DNA of 47,869 nucleotides from an uncultured Alphaproteobacteria bacterium (GTDB lineage Bacteria > Pseudomonadota > Alphaproteobacteria > CAAGCB01 > CAG-977). The stretch lies in assembly GCA_944390195.1 (NCBI GenBank), contig CALXOZ010000017.1, positions 1-47,869 of the forward strand, in the 5' to 3' direction. Shown here piece by piece: positions 26,491 to 35,475 of the stretch. The number at the start of each line of letters is the position of its first letter. The stretch's first letter is position 1. The translations under genes and the position numbers were made by a program. Below the pieces are notes generated by a model. It saw only the letters and a list, made by a program, of their open reading frames with translations, was not told the origin of the DNA and searched no databases.

Positions 26491-27138
26491 ATGAAAAAAT
26501 TCCATCTAGGTTTCTTTTCTGCCGGATTGATGTTTGTTTGTACTCTTGCCGCTTGTTCTTTACCAAAACAAAAACATTACTACGGTTACGAAAATGATTT
26601 TTTTATACCGGAACCGAATATGATTCCTTCAATGCCGGATGACAAACCGGGGCGCACGGTCGATGAAATGCTGGAAACGACTTCTGCTAAGTTAAATGAA
26701 AAAGAGAATGGGCAACCCGTAAAAAGTCAAATATACGAACATTCCGGACGTTTCGGCACAAAAGAAAAAATTTCTTTGCGCAAAGGTTTGAACGCTGATG
26801 AAACAGAAGACCGTTACAGTCCGAAACAACGGCAGATGCCCGAAGTCGTTCGTCCGTTAAAATTGAAAGAACGTCTGAAAAATCGTGAAGAAGTCTTGTC
26901 TGAAAAAAAATTGCTCGAAAACATCATTACGCCTAAAACGAATGAAGTTAAAATGATCGAGGTCATCCCTTTATATGAAACTCGGCAAAAACGACAGGAT
27001 CAAAAGCAAGTGGAACAAATGAGGCAAGATCGGATTCCGGAACATAATCCTCCGTTACTGCAAAAAGAAGATGACATAAAGGCTCCGTTACAGGAAAAGA
27101 CACAGGAACCAAGTATCGAAATATTTTTAAAGGATTGA
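26491..27138 (+). CDS. Lipoprotein of unknown function, hydrophilic and charged
   Basis: About 215 residues. A type II signal peptide ends in the lipobox L19-A-A-C22, so it should be an acylated lipoprotein. The remainder is highly hydrophilic, rich in Lys, Glu, Gln and Pro, with many charged segments such as LKERLKNREEV and QKRQDQKQVEQMRQDR, and probably disordered or coiled. I see no known domain. The start is ATG 26491; the in-frame TTG upstream would spoil the signal peptide. It ends three bases before hom, so it is probably cotranscribed with hom and recJ. Alphaproteobacteria commonly carry metabolic genes in front of hom, so the lipoprotein is an unusual operon partner. Confidence 0.7.
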   Translation: MKKFHLGFFSAGLMFVCTLAACSLPKQKHYYGYENDFFIPEPNMIPSMPDDKPGRTVDEMLETTSAKLNEKENGQPVKSQIYEHSGRFGTKEKISLRKGLNADETEDRYSPKQRQMPEVVRPLKLKERLKNREEVLSEKKLLENIITPKTNEVKMIEVIPLYETRQKRQDQKQVEQMRQDRIPEHNPPLLQKEDDIKAPLQEKTQEPSIEIFLKD

Positions 27139-27141
27139 TTC

Positions 27142-28437
27142 ATGTCAAACATATTTAAAGTTGCTTTAGCCGGTCTGGGAACAGTCGGCGGCGGTGTCGT
27201 AAAATTACTTTTGCAACATCAGGAAATATTGTTACAACGTTGCTTTCAAAAGATTGAATTGACCGATGTTGCCGACTTGAATGAAGCGCGTGTAAAGCAA
27301 TTAAATATTCCTGAAAGCGTGCGTTATTATAAGGACGCGGCTGAAATGGTTGAAAAAACTGATGCCGACGTCGTGATCGAATTAGTCGGAGGCGCGAATG
27401 GGATTGCTTATGAAATTTGTAAGAAAGCCCTGCAACGTAAAAAAAGTTTCGTTACCGCAAATAAGGCTATGATTGCGCATCACGGAAACGAACTGGCAAA
27501 ATTTGCCGAAGAACAAGGAGTCTTTTTCGGCTATGAAGCGGCTGTCGCCGGTGGTATTCCCATTATAAAATCTTTGCGCGAGGGGTTGATCGGAAATAAT
27601 ATTTCAGAAATATACGGGATTTTAAATGGAACCTGTAATTACATTTTAACGGTTATGCGGGAAACCGGTCGCTCTTTCGACAAAGTTTTAAGTGATGCGC
27701 AAAAATTGGGGTATGCCGAAGCCGATCCCAGTTTTGACATAGACGGTATTGATACGGCTCATAAGATGTGTATCCTCGGATCCTTGGCTTTTGGTATCCC
27801 GATTGATCTGAACGCGTTGAATGTTCAGGGAATCCGTTTCATTACAGACGCTGATATCGCGTTTGCGGAGGAGCTGGGTTTTCGTATTAAGTTGTTAGGG
27901 GTCGGACGTCGAAGCCAAGCGGGTGTTTCTTTGAACGTCTATCCCTGCATGATACCGCAAACAGCGGAAATTGCTCATGTCGACGGTGTGTTTAACGCCG
28001 TTATCACCGAAGGGGATTTTGTCGGTCATTCCATGTTTGTTGGACGAGGTGCCGGAGAATGTCCAACAGCTTCCGCAGTTGTTTCCGATATTGCCGATGC
28101 CGCTTTAAACCGCCGTCTGCCTTTGTTGGGCGTGCCGCATCAGTGTATTAAATCTATTCCTGTCATTCCCTTGGCGGATCGGGAAGGGGAATATTATGTC
28201 CGTTTCCAAGTTCAAGACAAACCGGGGGTTGTTGCGGAAATTTCCAAAATACTTGGAGATAAAGAGGTCTCTATTGCCTCGATGATTCAACGTGGTCAAT
28301 CTGAAAACGGATCTGTTCCTTTGATTATGACGTTCCATAGTTCAAAAGAATCCGCTGTGTGCTCCGCCTTGACTGAAATTGAACGGCTGGAGTGTGTTCT
28401 TGATAAGCCTTGTATGATCCGGATAGAGCGGTTGTAA
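27142..28437 (+). CDS. hom: Homoserine dehydrogenase
   Basis: A 431-residue homoserine dehydrogenase: Rossmann motif LAGLGTVGGGV at the N terminus, VTANKAMIAHHG, the catalytic-domain stretch GILNGTCNYIL, YAEADPSFDIDGIDTAHK, and a C-terminal ACT domain (YYVRFQVQDKPGVVAEISKIL) that usually gives feedback control by threonine. It makes homoserine for threonine and methionine synthesis. recJ begins one base after the stop. In many alphaproteobacteria glpX lies between hom and recJ; here it is absent. Confidence 0.94.
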   Translation: MSNIFKVALAGLGTVGGGVVKLLLQHQEILLQRCFQKIELTDVADLNEARVKQLNIPESVRYYKDAAEMVEKTDADVVIELVGGANGIAYEICKKALQRKKSFVTANKAMIAHHGNELAKFAEEQGVFFGYEAAVAGGIPIIKSLREGLIGNNISEIYGILNGTCNYILTVMRETGRSFDKVLSDAQKLGYAEADPSFDIDGIDTAHKMCILGSLAFGIPIDLNALNVQGIRFITDADIAFAEELGFRIKLLGVGRRSQAGVSLNVYPCMIPQTAEIAHVDGVFNAVITEGDFVGHSMFVGRGAGECPTASAVVSDIADAALNRRLPLLGVPHQCIKSIPVIPLADREGEYYVRFQVQDKPGVVAEISKILGDKEVSIASMIQRGQSENGSVPLIMTFHSSKESAVCSALTEIERLECVLDKPCMIRIERL

Positions 28438-28438
28438 C

Positions 28439-30217
28439 ATGGAACGAAATGCTGTTTTAGGAGTTGATCGGTCTGTAACGTCTCAATTTTGGGCGGCGCA
28501 TGATGTCGATTTTGATGATGTGGAAAAAATCGTCCGCAAAGCCGGTGTTTCGGAAATCATAGCGCGGCTGTTGGCTATTCGTCATGTCAGTCCTGAAAAT
28601 GTTTCTTTCTTTTTAACGCCTTCGTTTAAACAGCATTTGCCGGATCCTTATATCCTGAAGGATATGGAAAAAGCGGCTCGAAGAATTGCTGATGCGGTGA
28701 TACGGCGCGAAAAAATCGGGGTGTTCGCCGATTATGATGTTGATGGAGCGACTTCCGCTGCTGTCATGACGCAATTTCTGAAAATTTCGGGCGTTGATGT
28801 CTATACGCGCATTCCCGAACGTCATGAAGGTTACGGTCCCAATGAAAAGTCTATGCAGGAATTTGTAGACAGGGATATTTCTTTGATTATTACTGTTGAT
28901 TGCGGAACGACGGCTTTCGACCCGTTGGCTTTTTTAACGCGGCAAAACAAACATGTGATCGTGATTGACCATCATGAGCCCGATACCCTCTTGCCGGATG
29001 TCTTTGCCGTCGTTAATCCGAAACGTTTGGATGAACCGGCGGATAACCCGTGTCGCCAAATGGCGGCGGTCGGTGTCATTTTCATGACAATCATAGCTGT
29101 CAACCGTTTGTTGCGTGAAAAAGGCTTCTACCGTGATAAAAATGAACCGGATTTGATGCAGTTTTTGGACTTGGTCGCTTTGGGGACGGTTTGCGATGTC
29201 GTTGCTTTGAGAGGCTTGAACCGTTTGTTCGTCAAATCAGGCTTGACAGTTATGGCGCAAAGAAAAAATAAAGGGTTATGTGTTTTGGGCGATCTGGCGA
29301 AAATCAAGGAAAAGCCATCCGCGTATCATTTGGGATATGTGATCGGACCACGCTTGAACGCGTGCGGTCGGATCGGAAATGCGGCTTTGGGAATGAAACT
29401 GTTATGTTCCGCAGATGAAAAAGAAGCGTTGGAAATTGCTCGACATCTTGACGATTTAAATGCTCAACGTCGCCATATGTGTGAAGAAATTTATAAGCAG
29501 GCAACGGCTTGCGTGGAAAGTTCCGATTCAAAAGAAGACGGAATTGCTTTCGTGTACGGATCAGGATGGCATTCTGGAGTTGTCGGGATCATTGCCGGAA
29601 GATTAAAAGAGCGCTATAACATACCCTCTTTGGTTATGGCGCAAGAAGGCGATGAATTGCGCGGATCTGGGCGTTCCGTTCCGGGAGTCGATTTAGGGGC
29701 GGCTGTATTGGCGGCAAAAGAAAAAGGCTTGTTAATTGCCGGTGGCGGTCATACCATGGCGGCGGGCTTTTCTTTAAAAGTCGACAAGGCTGAAGAATTT
29801 AAAAATTTCCTGATTGATTATTTTAAAACGCACCGGCAGTCTGAAAAACAACTTTCCGACTATATGGTTGATTCCGTGATTGACATCGGAGCCGTTTCCG
29901 GACGTATTCTTGAAACACTGAGCGCTATGGAGCCGTTCGGAGAAGGAAATCCGGAACCGCGTTTTGCTATCCCCGATGTCGCGGTGGCGAATGTGCGTAT
30001 CGTCGGATCAGGGCATATATCCTGCTCTTTTGTCGGGCGCAACGGTAAAAGCAAACTGAAAGCCATCGCTTTTCGTGCTGTGGATTCGCCTATCGGACAT
30101 TTTCTGCTTAATCACAAAGGAAATTTATTCCATATTGCCGGTTATATTCGTCCCGATTCTTTTCGAGGCGAAAATAATGTTCAATTCGTGATTGAAGATT
30201 TGGCACAGGCTCTATAG
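28439..30217 (+). CDS. recJ: Single-stranded-DNA-specific 5'-3' exonuclease RecJ
   Basis: A 592-residue DHH-family exonuclease. The metal-binding motifs include ADYDVDGATSAA near residue 98, VDCGTTA, the defining DHHEP near 180, and ALGTVCDVVAL; the DHHA1 region carries SGWHSGVVGIIAGRLKERY and AGGGHTMAAGFSL. The C-terminal OB-fold-like part is present, so the protein is full length. It degrades 5' ends in RecF-pathway recombination and in mismatch and base excision repair. It is the last gene of the lipoprotein-hom-recJ operon. I see no clear terminator after it. Confidence 0.95.
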   Translation: MERNAVLGVDRSVTSQFWAAHDVDFDDVEKIVRKAGVSEIIARLLAIRHVSPENVSFFLTPSFKQHLPDPYILKDMEKAARRIADAVIRREKIGVFADYDVDGATSAAVMTQFLKISGVDVYTRIPERHEGYGPNEKSMQEFVDRDISLIITVDCGTTAFDPLAFLTRQNKHVIVIDHHEPDTLLPDVFAVVNPKRLDEPADNPCRQMAAVGVIFMTIIAVNRLLREKGFYRDKNEPDLMQFLDLVALGTVCDVVALRGLNRLFVKSGLTVMAQRKNKGLCVLGDLAKIKEKPSAYHLGYVIGPRLNACGRIGNAALGMKLLCSADEKEALEIARHLDDLNAQRRHMCEEIYKQATACVESSDSKEDGIAFVYGSGWHSGVVGIIAGRLKERYNIPSLVMAQEGDELRGSGRSVPGVDLGAAVLAAKEKGLLIAGGGHTMAAGFSLKVDKAEEFKNFLIDYFKTHRQSEKQLSDYMVDSVIDIGAVSGRILETLSAMEPFGEGNPEPRFAIPDVAVANVRIVGSGHISCSFVGRNGKSKLKAIAFRAVDSPIGHFLLNHKGNLFHIAGYIRPDSFRGENNVQFVIEDLAQAL

Positions 30218-31120
30218 CGACAAAGTATTTTTTTCAATTGTCTTGTACGGAATATCGCTTCGGGAAAAGATTTCAAGCTGCGTGCTGTTTCTATTTTAAC
30301 AGAAGTAAATTTTTTCCTTTTCTTGAAGGTAAGCATAAGTTTTTTTGCCGGATTTGACACGGATATCCGATTGCCGAACGAAGAAATCTATAAAGGAGTT
30401 TTTTCGGATAAAAAAATATACGTTAGGGCGTAAGGGGGAATCAAATAAAGCATTGTGAAAGTGAGCATTCACACCTTTTGATGAAAATACTGTCGCTTCA
30501 AATTTAGCAAATTTGATACCTGTTCAAGCGGAAAAAAGTAAACATCAAAATGCTGAAGCTTGTGTAATGACGTTTTGGTTGACGGTTGTCGTGTGTTATT
30601 CGGACGAGTAGAAAATTTACGAATGAGTCCTGTTTTTGCTTTGAAGTTGATTGCAAGGGCTTATTTGCAATTATCACGCAAAAAAGGGATTTGTTTTTAA
30701 TGGCGTTGTTGTGCTTTTTATTAAAAGGAATTGAAAATTTCAGGTGTTTTTCAAAACGTCGGTGTATGTAAGCTTATTTTTTTATATTTTATAGGGAAAC
30801 GGATAAACTTTTTTTATTGTTAAAACGGAAAAGGCAAGCGGTTTTGTGGTGGACAATCAAAGAGGGTATTGAAATAAAAGTCGTTTCATTTTTTGAAAAT
30901 CACATGAACGAATACAGTGATAAATATAAGTTTTTATAAAACAGCACATCAAAGAAGACTGTTACGACATAAGAATTAATTCATTTTTGTAATTTCTTCA
31001 AAACGAAAGTAAGTGAAAAATATTTTCATCATATAAGATCATTTAAAATTTGATTCCTAATTGTTTTAAGTGAGGAAAAAATCTTGACGAACACGGAAAT
31101 AAAGAGTTTTTGATTTTTTT
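30218..31120. other. Gene-free A+T-rich stretch after recJ
   Basis: About 0.9 kb without a believable reading frame, RNA fold or protein fragment on either strand. It is A+T-rich and grades on the right into the tandem repeat before infC. I see nothing else in it. Confidence 0.5.
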
Positions 31121-31260
31121 AAATAAAGAAAAATAGTTCTCTTGGATAATCAGGTTTATGTCTGTAAATGGTTTTGGAGGCTTTGAATAAAGAAAAAAGT
31201 ACTTCCTCTTGGATAATCGGCTTGTTTCAGTAAAGGGGGCGGTTTTAAATAAAGAAAAAC
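31121..31260. repeat. Imperfect tandem repeat, unit about 62-64 bases, just over two copies
   Basis: The block AATAAAGAAAAA occurs at 31122-31133, 31186-31197 and 31248-31259, and CTCTTGGATAATC follows in the first two units at 31139-31151 and 31206-31218. The sequence between these blocks has diverged. The third, partial copy runs directly into the infC terminator. Confidence 0.7.
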
Positions 31261-31282
31261 CCCGATATGCGGGGTTTTTTTA
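31258..31282. terminator. Rho-independent terminator of thrS-infC
   Basis: CCCCG (31260-31264) pairs with CGGGG (31270-31274) and is flanked by AAAA on the left and seven T on the right. On the minus strand this follows infC by about 25 bases and ends in a U-run. Confidence 0.75.
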
Positions 31283-31304
31283 GTAATATATTTATTAGAA
31301 TTAA

Positions 31305-31841
31305 CTATTTGGGTACGATGACCAAAGTGATTTGTTTGCCTTCTAATTTAACAGGTTGCTCGACTTTTGCATATAAATCGGAATCCTCGATAACACGCGC
31401 CATGACTTCTTCCCCTTGTTTCATGTAAGCCATTTCCCGTCCACGGAAACGCAAGGTGAACTTGACTTTGTTACCATCGGCGATAAATCGTTGTGCACTG
31501 CGTAATTTTACATCAAAATCGTGTGTGTCAATGTTCGGACTAAGTTTGATTTCCTTTGTTTCTATCACTTTTTGATTTTTTTTGGCTTCAGCTTTTTTCT
31601 TTTGCTGTTCGTAACGAAACTTGCCCAAGTCCAAAATTTTACACACGGGCGGTGTAGCATTCGGTGAAATTTCGATCAAATCCAACCCTGCTTCATCGGC
31701 CATTTTCAAAGCTTCACGAACAGAAACGATGCCGACATTTTCACCGTCGGCGCTGATTAACCGGACTTCTTTTGCTGTGATATCCGAATTGGCTCGCGGC
31801 CCCTCACGGGTGGGCGAAGCCTGTGTCATACCTGTAGATAT
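31305..31841 (-). CDS. infC: Translation initiation factor IF-3, probable AUA start
   Basis: About 178 residues with both IF-3 domains: GPRANSDITAKEVRLISADGENVGIV at the N terminus, the linker YEQQKKKAEAKKNQ, and the C domain KEIKLSPNIDTHDFDVKLRSAQRFI. It prevents premature subunit joining and proofreads start codons. A clean GGAGG lies five bases before an in-frame ATA at 31841, while ATG 31853 overlaps that GGAGG and has none of its own, and ATG 31829 has only a weak site one base away. IF-3 genes in other bacteria are known to use AUU, AUC or AUA to allow autoregulation, so AUA is preferred. It lies just after thrS in the same operon. Confidence 0.9.
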   Translation of the reverse strand: MSTGMTQASPTREGPRANSDITAKEVRLISADGENVGIVSVREALKMADEAGLDLIEISPNATPPVCKILDLGKFRYEQQKKKAEAKKNQKVIETKEIKLSPNIDTHDFDVKLRSAQRFIADGNKVKFTLRFRGREMAYMKQGEEVMARVIEDSDLYAKVEQPVKLEGKQITLVIVPK

Positions 31842-31862
31842 AAATACCTCCATCAGTTAAAG

Positions 31863-33782
31863 TTATTCATCAATATGCGGTAAAACCGCTTCCTGTTTCA
31901 GTTTAGCAATTACTTCATCAAGTGCAAGTGTTTCTTGATTTTGTTGTCCCAAACGTCTGATTGTAACAGTTCCATCGGCAATTTCCTTTTTGCCGATGAC
32001 AAGCATGACAGGGACTTTTTTCAAAGAATGTTCACGGATTTTGTAATTGATTTTTTCATTACGCAGATCGGCTTCGGCACGAATGCCCGCTTTTTTCAAA
32101 GCTTTTAAGACTTCTTTCGCATAGTCGTTTCCTTCGTCTGTGATTGTAGCGACGACGACTTGCAACGGGGCGAGCCAGAAGGGGAATTTTCCTGCATAAT
32201 TTTCGATCATAATGCCCGTAAAGCGTTCCAAGGAGCCGAACAAAGCGCGATGCAACATGATCGGACGATGTTTTTCTCCGTCTTCGCCGATATAAGAAAC
32301 GTCAAAACGTTCAGGCAGATTCATGTCGACTTGTAACGTTCCCAACTGCCATTCTCTGCCGATAGCGTCTTTGACTTTAAAGTCGAGTTTCGGACCGTAA
32401 AAGGCGCCATCGCCCGGATTTAAAGTATACTGATATCCCATATCGGTCAAAGCTTGAGCAAGAGCCGCTTCCGTTTTATCCCATAATTCATCGGCTCCGA
32501 TGCGTTCCGCCGGTCGTGTCGACAACTTGATACTGACATCTTTCAAATCGAAAGCATCATAGATGTCAAGCATTAAACGGACAACTTTCTGGCATTCTTC
32601 TTCCAACTGTTCCGGTGTGCAGAAAATATGAGCGTCGTCTTGGGTAAAAGCGCGCACTCTGAACAATCCGTGTATTGCGCCGGAAGCTTCGTAACGGTGC
32701 ACACGACCGAATTCAGCAATATATTGCGGCAGATCGCGATAAGATTTTATTCCCTGTTTGAAAACAAGAATGCCACCCGGACAGTTCATCGGCTTTACAC
32801 AATAGACACGGTCTTCGATCGTGGTTGTGAACATATTTTCACGATACCAGTCCCAATGACCGGAAGTTTCCCATAAGACACGATCCATGATTTGAGGCGT
32901 ATTGATTTCGACATAGCCGACATCGTTTTGGCGTTTGCGAAGATAATCAATTAATGTTTGAAATAATGTCCACCCGTGCGGATGCCAGAAAATGTCTCCG
33001 GGAGCGATATCTTCAAAATGGAACAGATCCATTTCTCTGCCCAGTTTGCGGTGATCGCGCTTTTCCGCTTCTTCCAGTTGCAACAGATAGGCATCCAGAG
33101 CTTTTTTATCCGCCCAAGCCGTACCGTAGATGCGTTGCAATTGTTCGCGAGAAGAATCTCCGCGCCAATAAGCGCCGGCAACTTTCATCAACTTGAACGC
33201 CTTACCGACTTTTCCTGTTGAAGGTAAGTGGGGACCGCGGCATAGATCGATGAAGTCTCCTTGACGGTAAAAAGTGATGGTGGAATCTTCTGGCAAGTCT
33301 TCAATCAATTCGACTTTGTACTTTTCACCTTTATCTTTGAAGAAAGCAATTGCTTCCTGCCGTGTTTTTTCTTCACGGACGATAGGATCGTTACGATCGA
33401 CGATTTCGCTCATTTTTTGTTCGATCGCCTTTAAATCTTCCGGTGTGAAAGGTGTCTTTCGCGCAAAGTCGTAATAAAAGCCGTTTTCAATAGCCGGACC
33501 GATCGTAACTTGAGTTTCCGGGTACAATTCTTGAACGGCTTGAGCCATGACATGAGAACATGTATGGCGGATGATGTCCAGTCCTTCCGGAGATTTCGAC
33601 GTTATGATATCAATCTGTGCATCAGTAGTAATCGGTGTCGTTAAATCTTGTACTTTACCGTTTACTTTGATAGCCAAAGCCGCTTTTGCCAAAGAAGGCC
33701 CGATCTTTTCAGCGATTTGAACGCCATTTACCTGTTCATCAAAAGACAATATGGAATTGTCTGGAAGCTTTATTGAAACCAT
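31863..33782 (-). CDS. thrS: Threonyl-tRNA synthetase
   Basis: A 639-residue class II synthetase: TGS domain at about 1-60, the editing-type second domain with HTCSHVMAQAV, the catalytic core with KPMNCPGGILVFKQ (the Cys is a zinc ligand), motif 2 YEASGAIHGLFRVRAFTQDDAHIFC, motif 3 near HRALFGSLERF, and a C-terminal anticodon-binding domain. It is full length. It charges tRNA-Thr. AAGAG precedes the ATG. infC follows after about 20 bases, the conserved thrS-infC order. Confidence 0.97.
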   Translation of the reverse strand: MVSIKLPDNSILSFDEQVNGVQIAEKIGPSLAKAALAIKVNGKVQDLTTPITTDAQIDIITSKSPEGLDIIRHTCSHVMAQAVQELYPETQVTIGPAIENGFYYDFARKTPFTPEDLKAIEQKMSEIVDRNDPIVREEKTRQEAIAFFKDKGEKYKVELIEDLPEDSTITFYRQGDFIDLCRGPHLPSTGKVGKAFKLMKVAGAYWRGDSSREQLQRIYGTAWADKKALDAYLLQLEEAEKRDHRKLGREMDLFHFEDIAPGDIFWHPHGWTLFQTLIDYLRKRQNDVGYVEINTPQIMDRVLWETSGHWDWYRENMFTTTIEDRVYCVKPMNCPGGILVFKQGIKSYRDLPQYIAEFGRVHRYEASGAIHGLFRVRAFTQDDAHIFCTPEQLEEECQKVVRLMLDIYDAFDLKDVSIKLSTRPAERIGADELWDKTEAALAQALTDMGYQYTLNPGDGAFYGPKLDFKVKDAIGREWQLGTLQVDMNLPERFDVSYIGEDGEKHRPIMLHRALFGSLERFTGIMIENYAGKFPFWLAPLQVVVATITDEGNDYAKEVLKALKKAGIRAEADLRNEKINYKIREHSLKKVPVMLVIGKKEIADGTVTIRRLGQQNQETLALDEVIAKLKQEAVLPHIDE

Positions 33783-33870
33783 GAAAAACTCTTCTTTCCT
33801 ATTAAAAATTTCGAATGCGCGTATTCTAATTCTGCTTTATTTTTGTTGCAAGAGAGAACGAAGCAAAATT

Positions 33871-35049
33871 TCACACAGTGTCATTTTTTTTAACAGGATG
33901 TGTTTTCAGGATTTCTTGATACAGATTTAAAGTTTTTGAACACATCAAAGATTTTGAAAATTCCCGGCGGACGCTATCGACAGCGTTTTGAGCCATTTTC
34001 CGGCGTTCGTCGGCGGACAGGTTCAATGCTGCGTCCAGCTTTGCGGCAAGATCGTCAGCGTTTCCATGTTTAAACAGGAAACCCGTTTGTCCGTCAATAA
34101 TTGTTTCCGTTGCTCCGCCGTGATCCGGACCGATGACGATTCGTCCCATAGCCTGCGCTTCAGGAACGACGCGTCCGAAAGCTTCCGGATCGGTCGAAGC
34201 TGAAACAACAATGTCCGAAGCCATATAAGCGACATCCATTTCGCTGCAATGGTCGACGAATTGGACGATATTTTCCAATCCTGCCTTTTTGGTTTTCATT
34301 TCCAGTTCATGGCGATATTTTTTTCGTCCCTGATCCGATCCGACAAACAGACAACGTAAGTCTTTATGCTTCATTTTTGACAAAGCTTCGAGCAATACGA
34401 GCTGTCCTTTCCAACGGGTCAAGCGCCCCGGCAACATGATAACGGGCAAATGTTCGGGTAAATTCCATTTTTTTGACAGATCAATCAATCGTTCTGGGGA
34501 AACATTATTTATATTGAATCGTTCGACATCAGCGCCGCGATGAATGACGCGAATTTTTTTTTCGTCAATATTATCGTAATTTTCAAGGATATGTTGTTTT
34601 ATGAAGTTGGAAACGGCGATGGTTACAATACCGTCTGTCATAACTTTATTATATCTTTTTTTTATTTTGAACGGTCCCAGATTATAGGCGCCATGAAAAG
34701 TTGTGATGAACGGGACACCTGTGATATCGCACGCTTTTTTTGCGCTCCAAGCGGGGGCGCGCGAACGGGCATGAACGATATCGACGTTATTTTCTTGGAT
34801 AATTTTTGCCAGCAAAAGGGCGTTTTTATGAATTAAAAAAGGATTTTTTGAATAAACCGGCAAAGTGATATGCAATGTTCCCAAGTGTTCCAGATCCCGC
34901 ACCAACCGCCCGCCGCCGGAAACGACGATTGATTTCCAACCGGCGTCTTTTAAGGCAGAGGCAATTTCGACGGTTCCCCTTTCCACTCCTCCGGTTTCCA
35001 AGCGGGGTAAAATTTGCAAAATGACAGGCGTTTTATCAGAATTCATCAT
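33871..35049 (-). CDS. GT4-family glycosyltransferase
   Basis: A 392-residue GT-B glycosyltransferase. The N-terminal nucleotide-sugar fold starts ILPRLETGGVERGTVEIASAL, with VHARSRAPAWSA and TTFHGAYN, and the C-terminal donor site has GRLTRWKGQLVLLEAL and the E-x7-E motif in DPEAFGRVVPEAQAMG. Such proteins transfer a sugar to LPS, capsule or other glycans; acceptor and donor are unknown. The gene follows a small lipoprotein gene by 23 bases and forms a minus-strand cluster with it and the GST gene. Two adjacent ATGs (35049 and 35046) are equally possible. Confidence 0.85.
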   Translation of the reverse strand: MMNSDKTPVILQILPRLETGGVERGTVEIASALKDAGWKSIVVSGGGRLVRDLEHLGTLHITLPVYSKNPFLIHKNALLLAKIIQENNVDIVHARSRAPAWSAKKACDITGVPFITTFHGAYNLGPFKIKKRYNKVMTDGIVTIAVSNFIKQHILENYDNIDEKKIRVIHRGADVERFNINNVSPERLIDLSKKWNLPEHLPVIMLPGRLTRWKGQLVLLEALSKMKHKDLRCLFVGSDQGRKKYRHELEMKTKKAGLENIVQFVDHCSEMDVAYMASDIVVSASTDPEAFGRVVPEAQAMGRIVIGPDHGGATETIIDGQTGFLFKHGNADDLAAKLDAALNLSADERRKMAQNAVDSVRREFSKSLMCSKTLNLYQEILKTHPVKKNDTV

Positions 35050-35072
35050 TTTTTTCTTTATATTATAAGGGA

Positions 35073-35450
35073 TTAAAGCGGACCACCGTAAGGACGACGT
35101 TCTTTATAGCCGGCCTTTCTCATGCAATAGGCGTAGCGCCAATAGATGACGGTTTTTGATGGAGTTGCCGTATTTACATAAACAGGCATGGCTCCGGGGT
35201 AGGGTGAAAAGTTCGCCCAGATCCCGCCGTTTTTCAAATTCAAACGCAAATCAAGGGTTTCCGCCGCCATGGGATCGAAATTAATAAAGTCCCAAGGCCA
35301 TATGTCGGCTTGTCGCAAACATCTGTTATGGTCTTGGACAAAACGTTCGGCTCCCGTATTGTCTTTCGCCCAGTAATAGACCCGGGTCGGAGAAGAAAAA
35401 CAGCCGTTTAAGAAAAGGCAGAAGACGAACAAACAGACGAAACGTTTCAT
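35073..35450 (-). CDS. Small lipoprotein, function unknown
   Basis: About 125 residues starting at ATG 35450 with AAGGA upstream. Residues 1-16 form a lipoprotein signal with lipobox L14-N-G-C17. The mature region has conserved-looking aromatic stretches (RVYYWAKDN, YWRYAYCMRKAGYKE) and two further cysteines, R-C-L and Y-C-M, which may form a disulfide. I do not recognise a family. A longer reading upstream runs into the GST gene and is rejected. It lies between the GST and glycosyltransferase genes on the same strand. Confidence 0.7.
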   Translation of the reverse strand: MKRFVCLFVFCLFLNGCFSSPTRVYYWAKDNTGAERFVQDHNRCLRQADIWPWDFINFDPMAAETLDLRLNLKNGGIWANFSPYPGAMPVYVNTATPSKTVIYWRYAYCMRKAGYKERRPYGGPL

Positions 35451-35475
35451 ATTTTTTTCCTTGGTTTTAAAAGTT

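Noticed and set aside
30586-30771. 61-residue plus-strand frame in the gene-free stretch after recJ
   Set aside because: No ribosome site, and it is Cys- and Phe-rich without any pattern; length is within chance for A+T-rich DNA.
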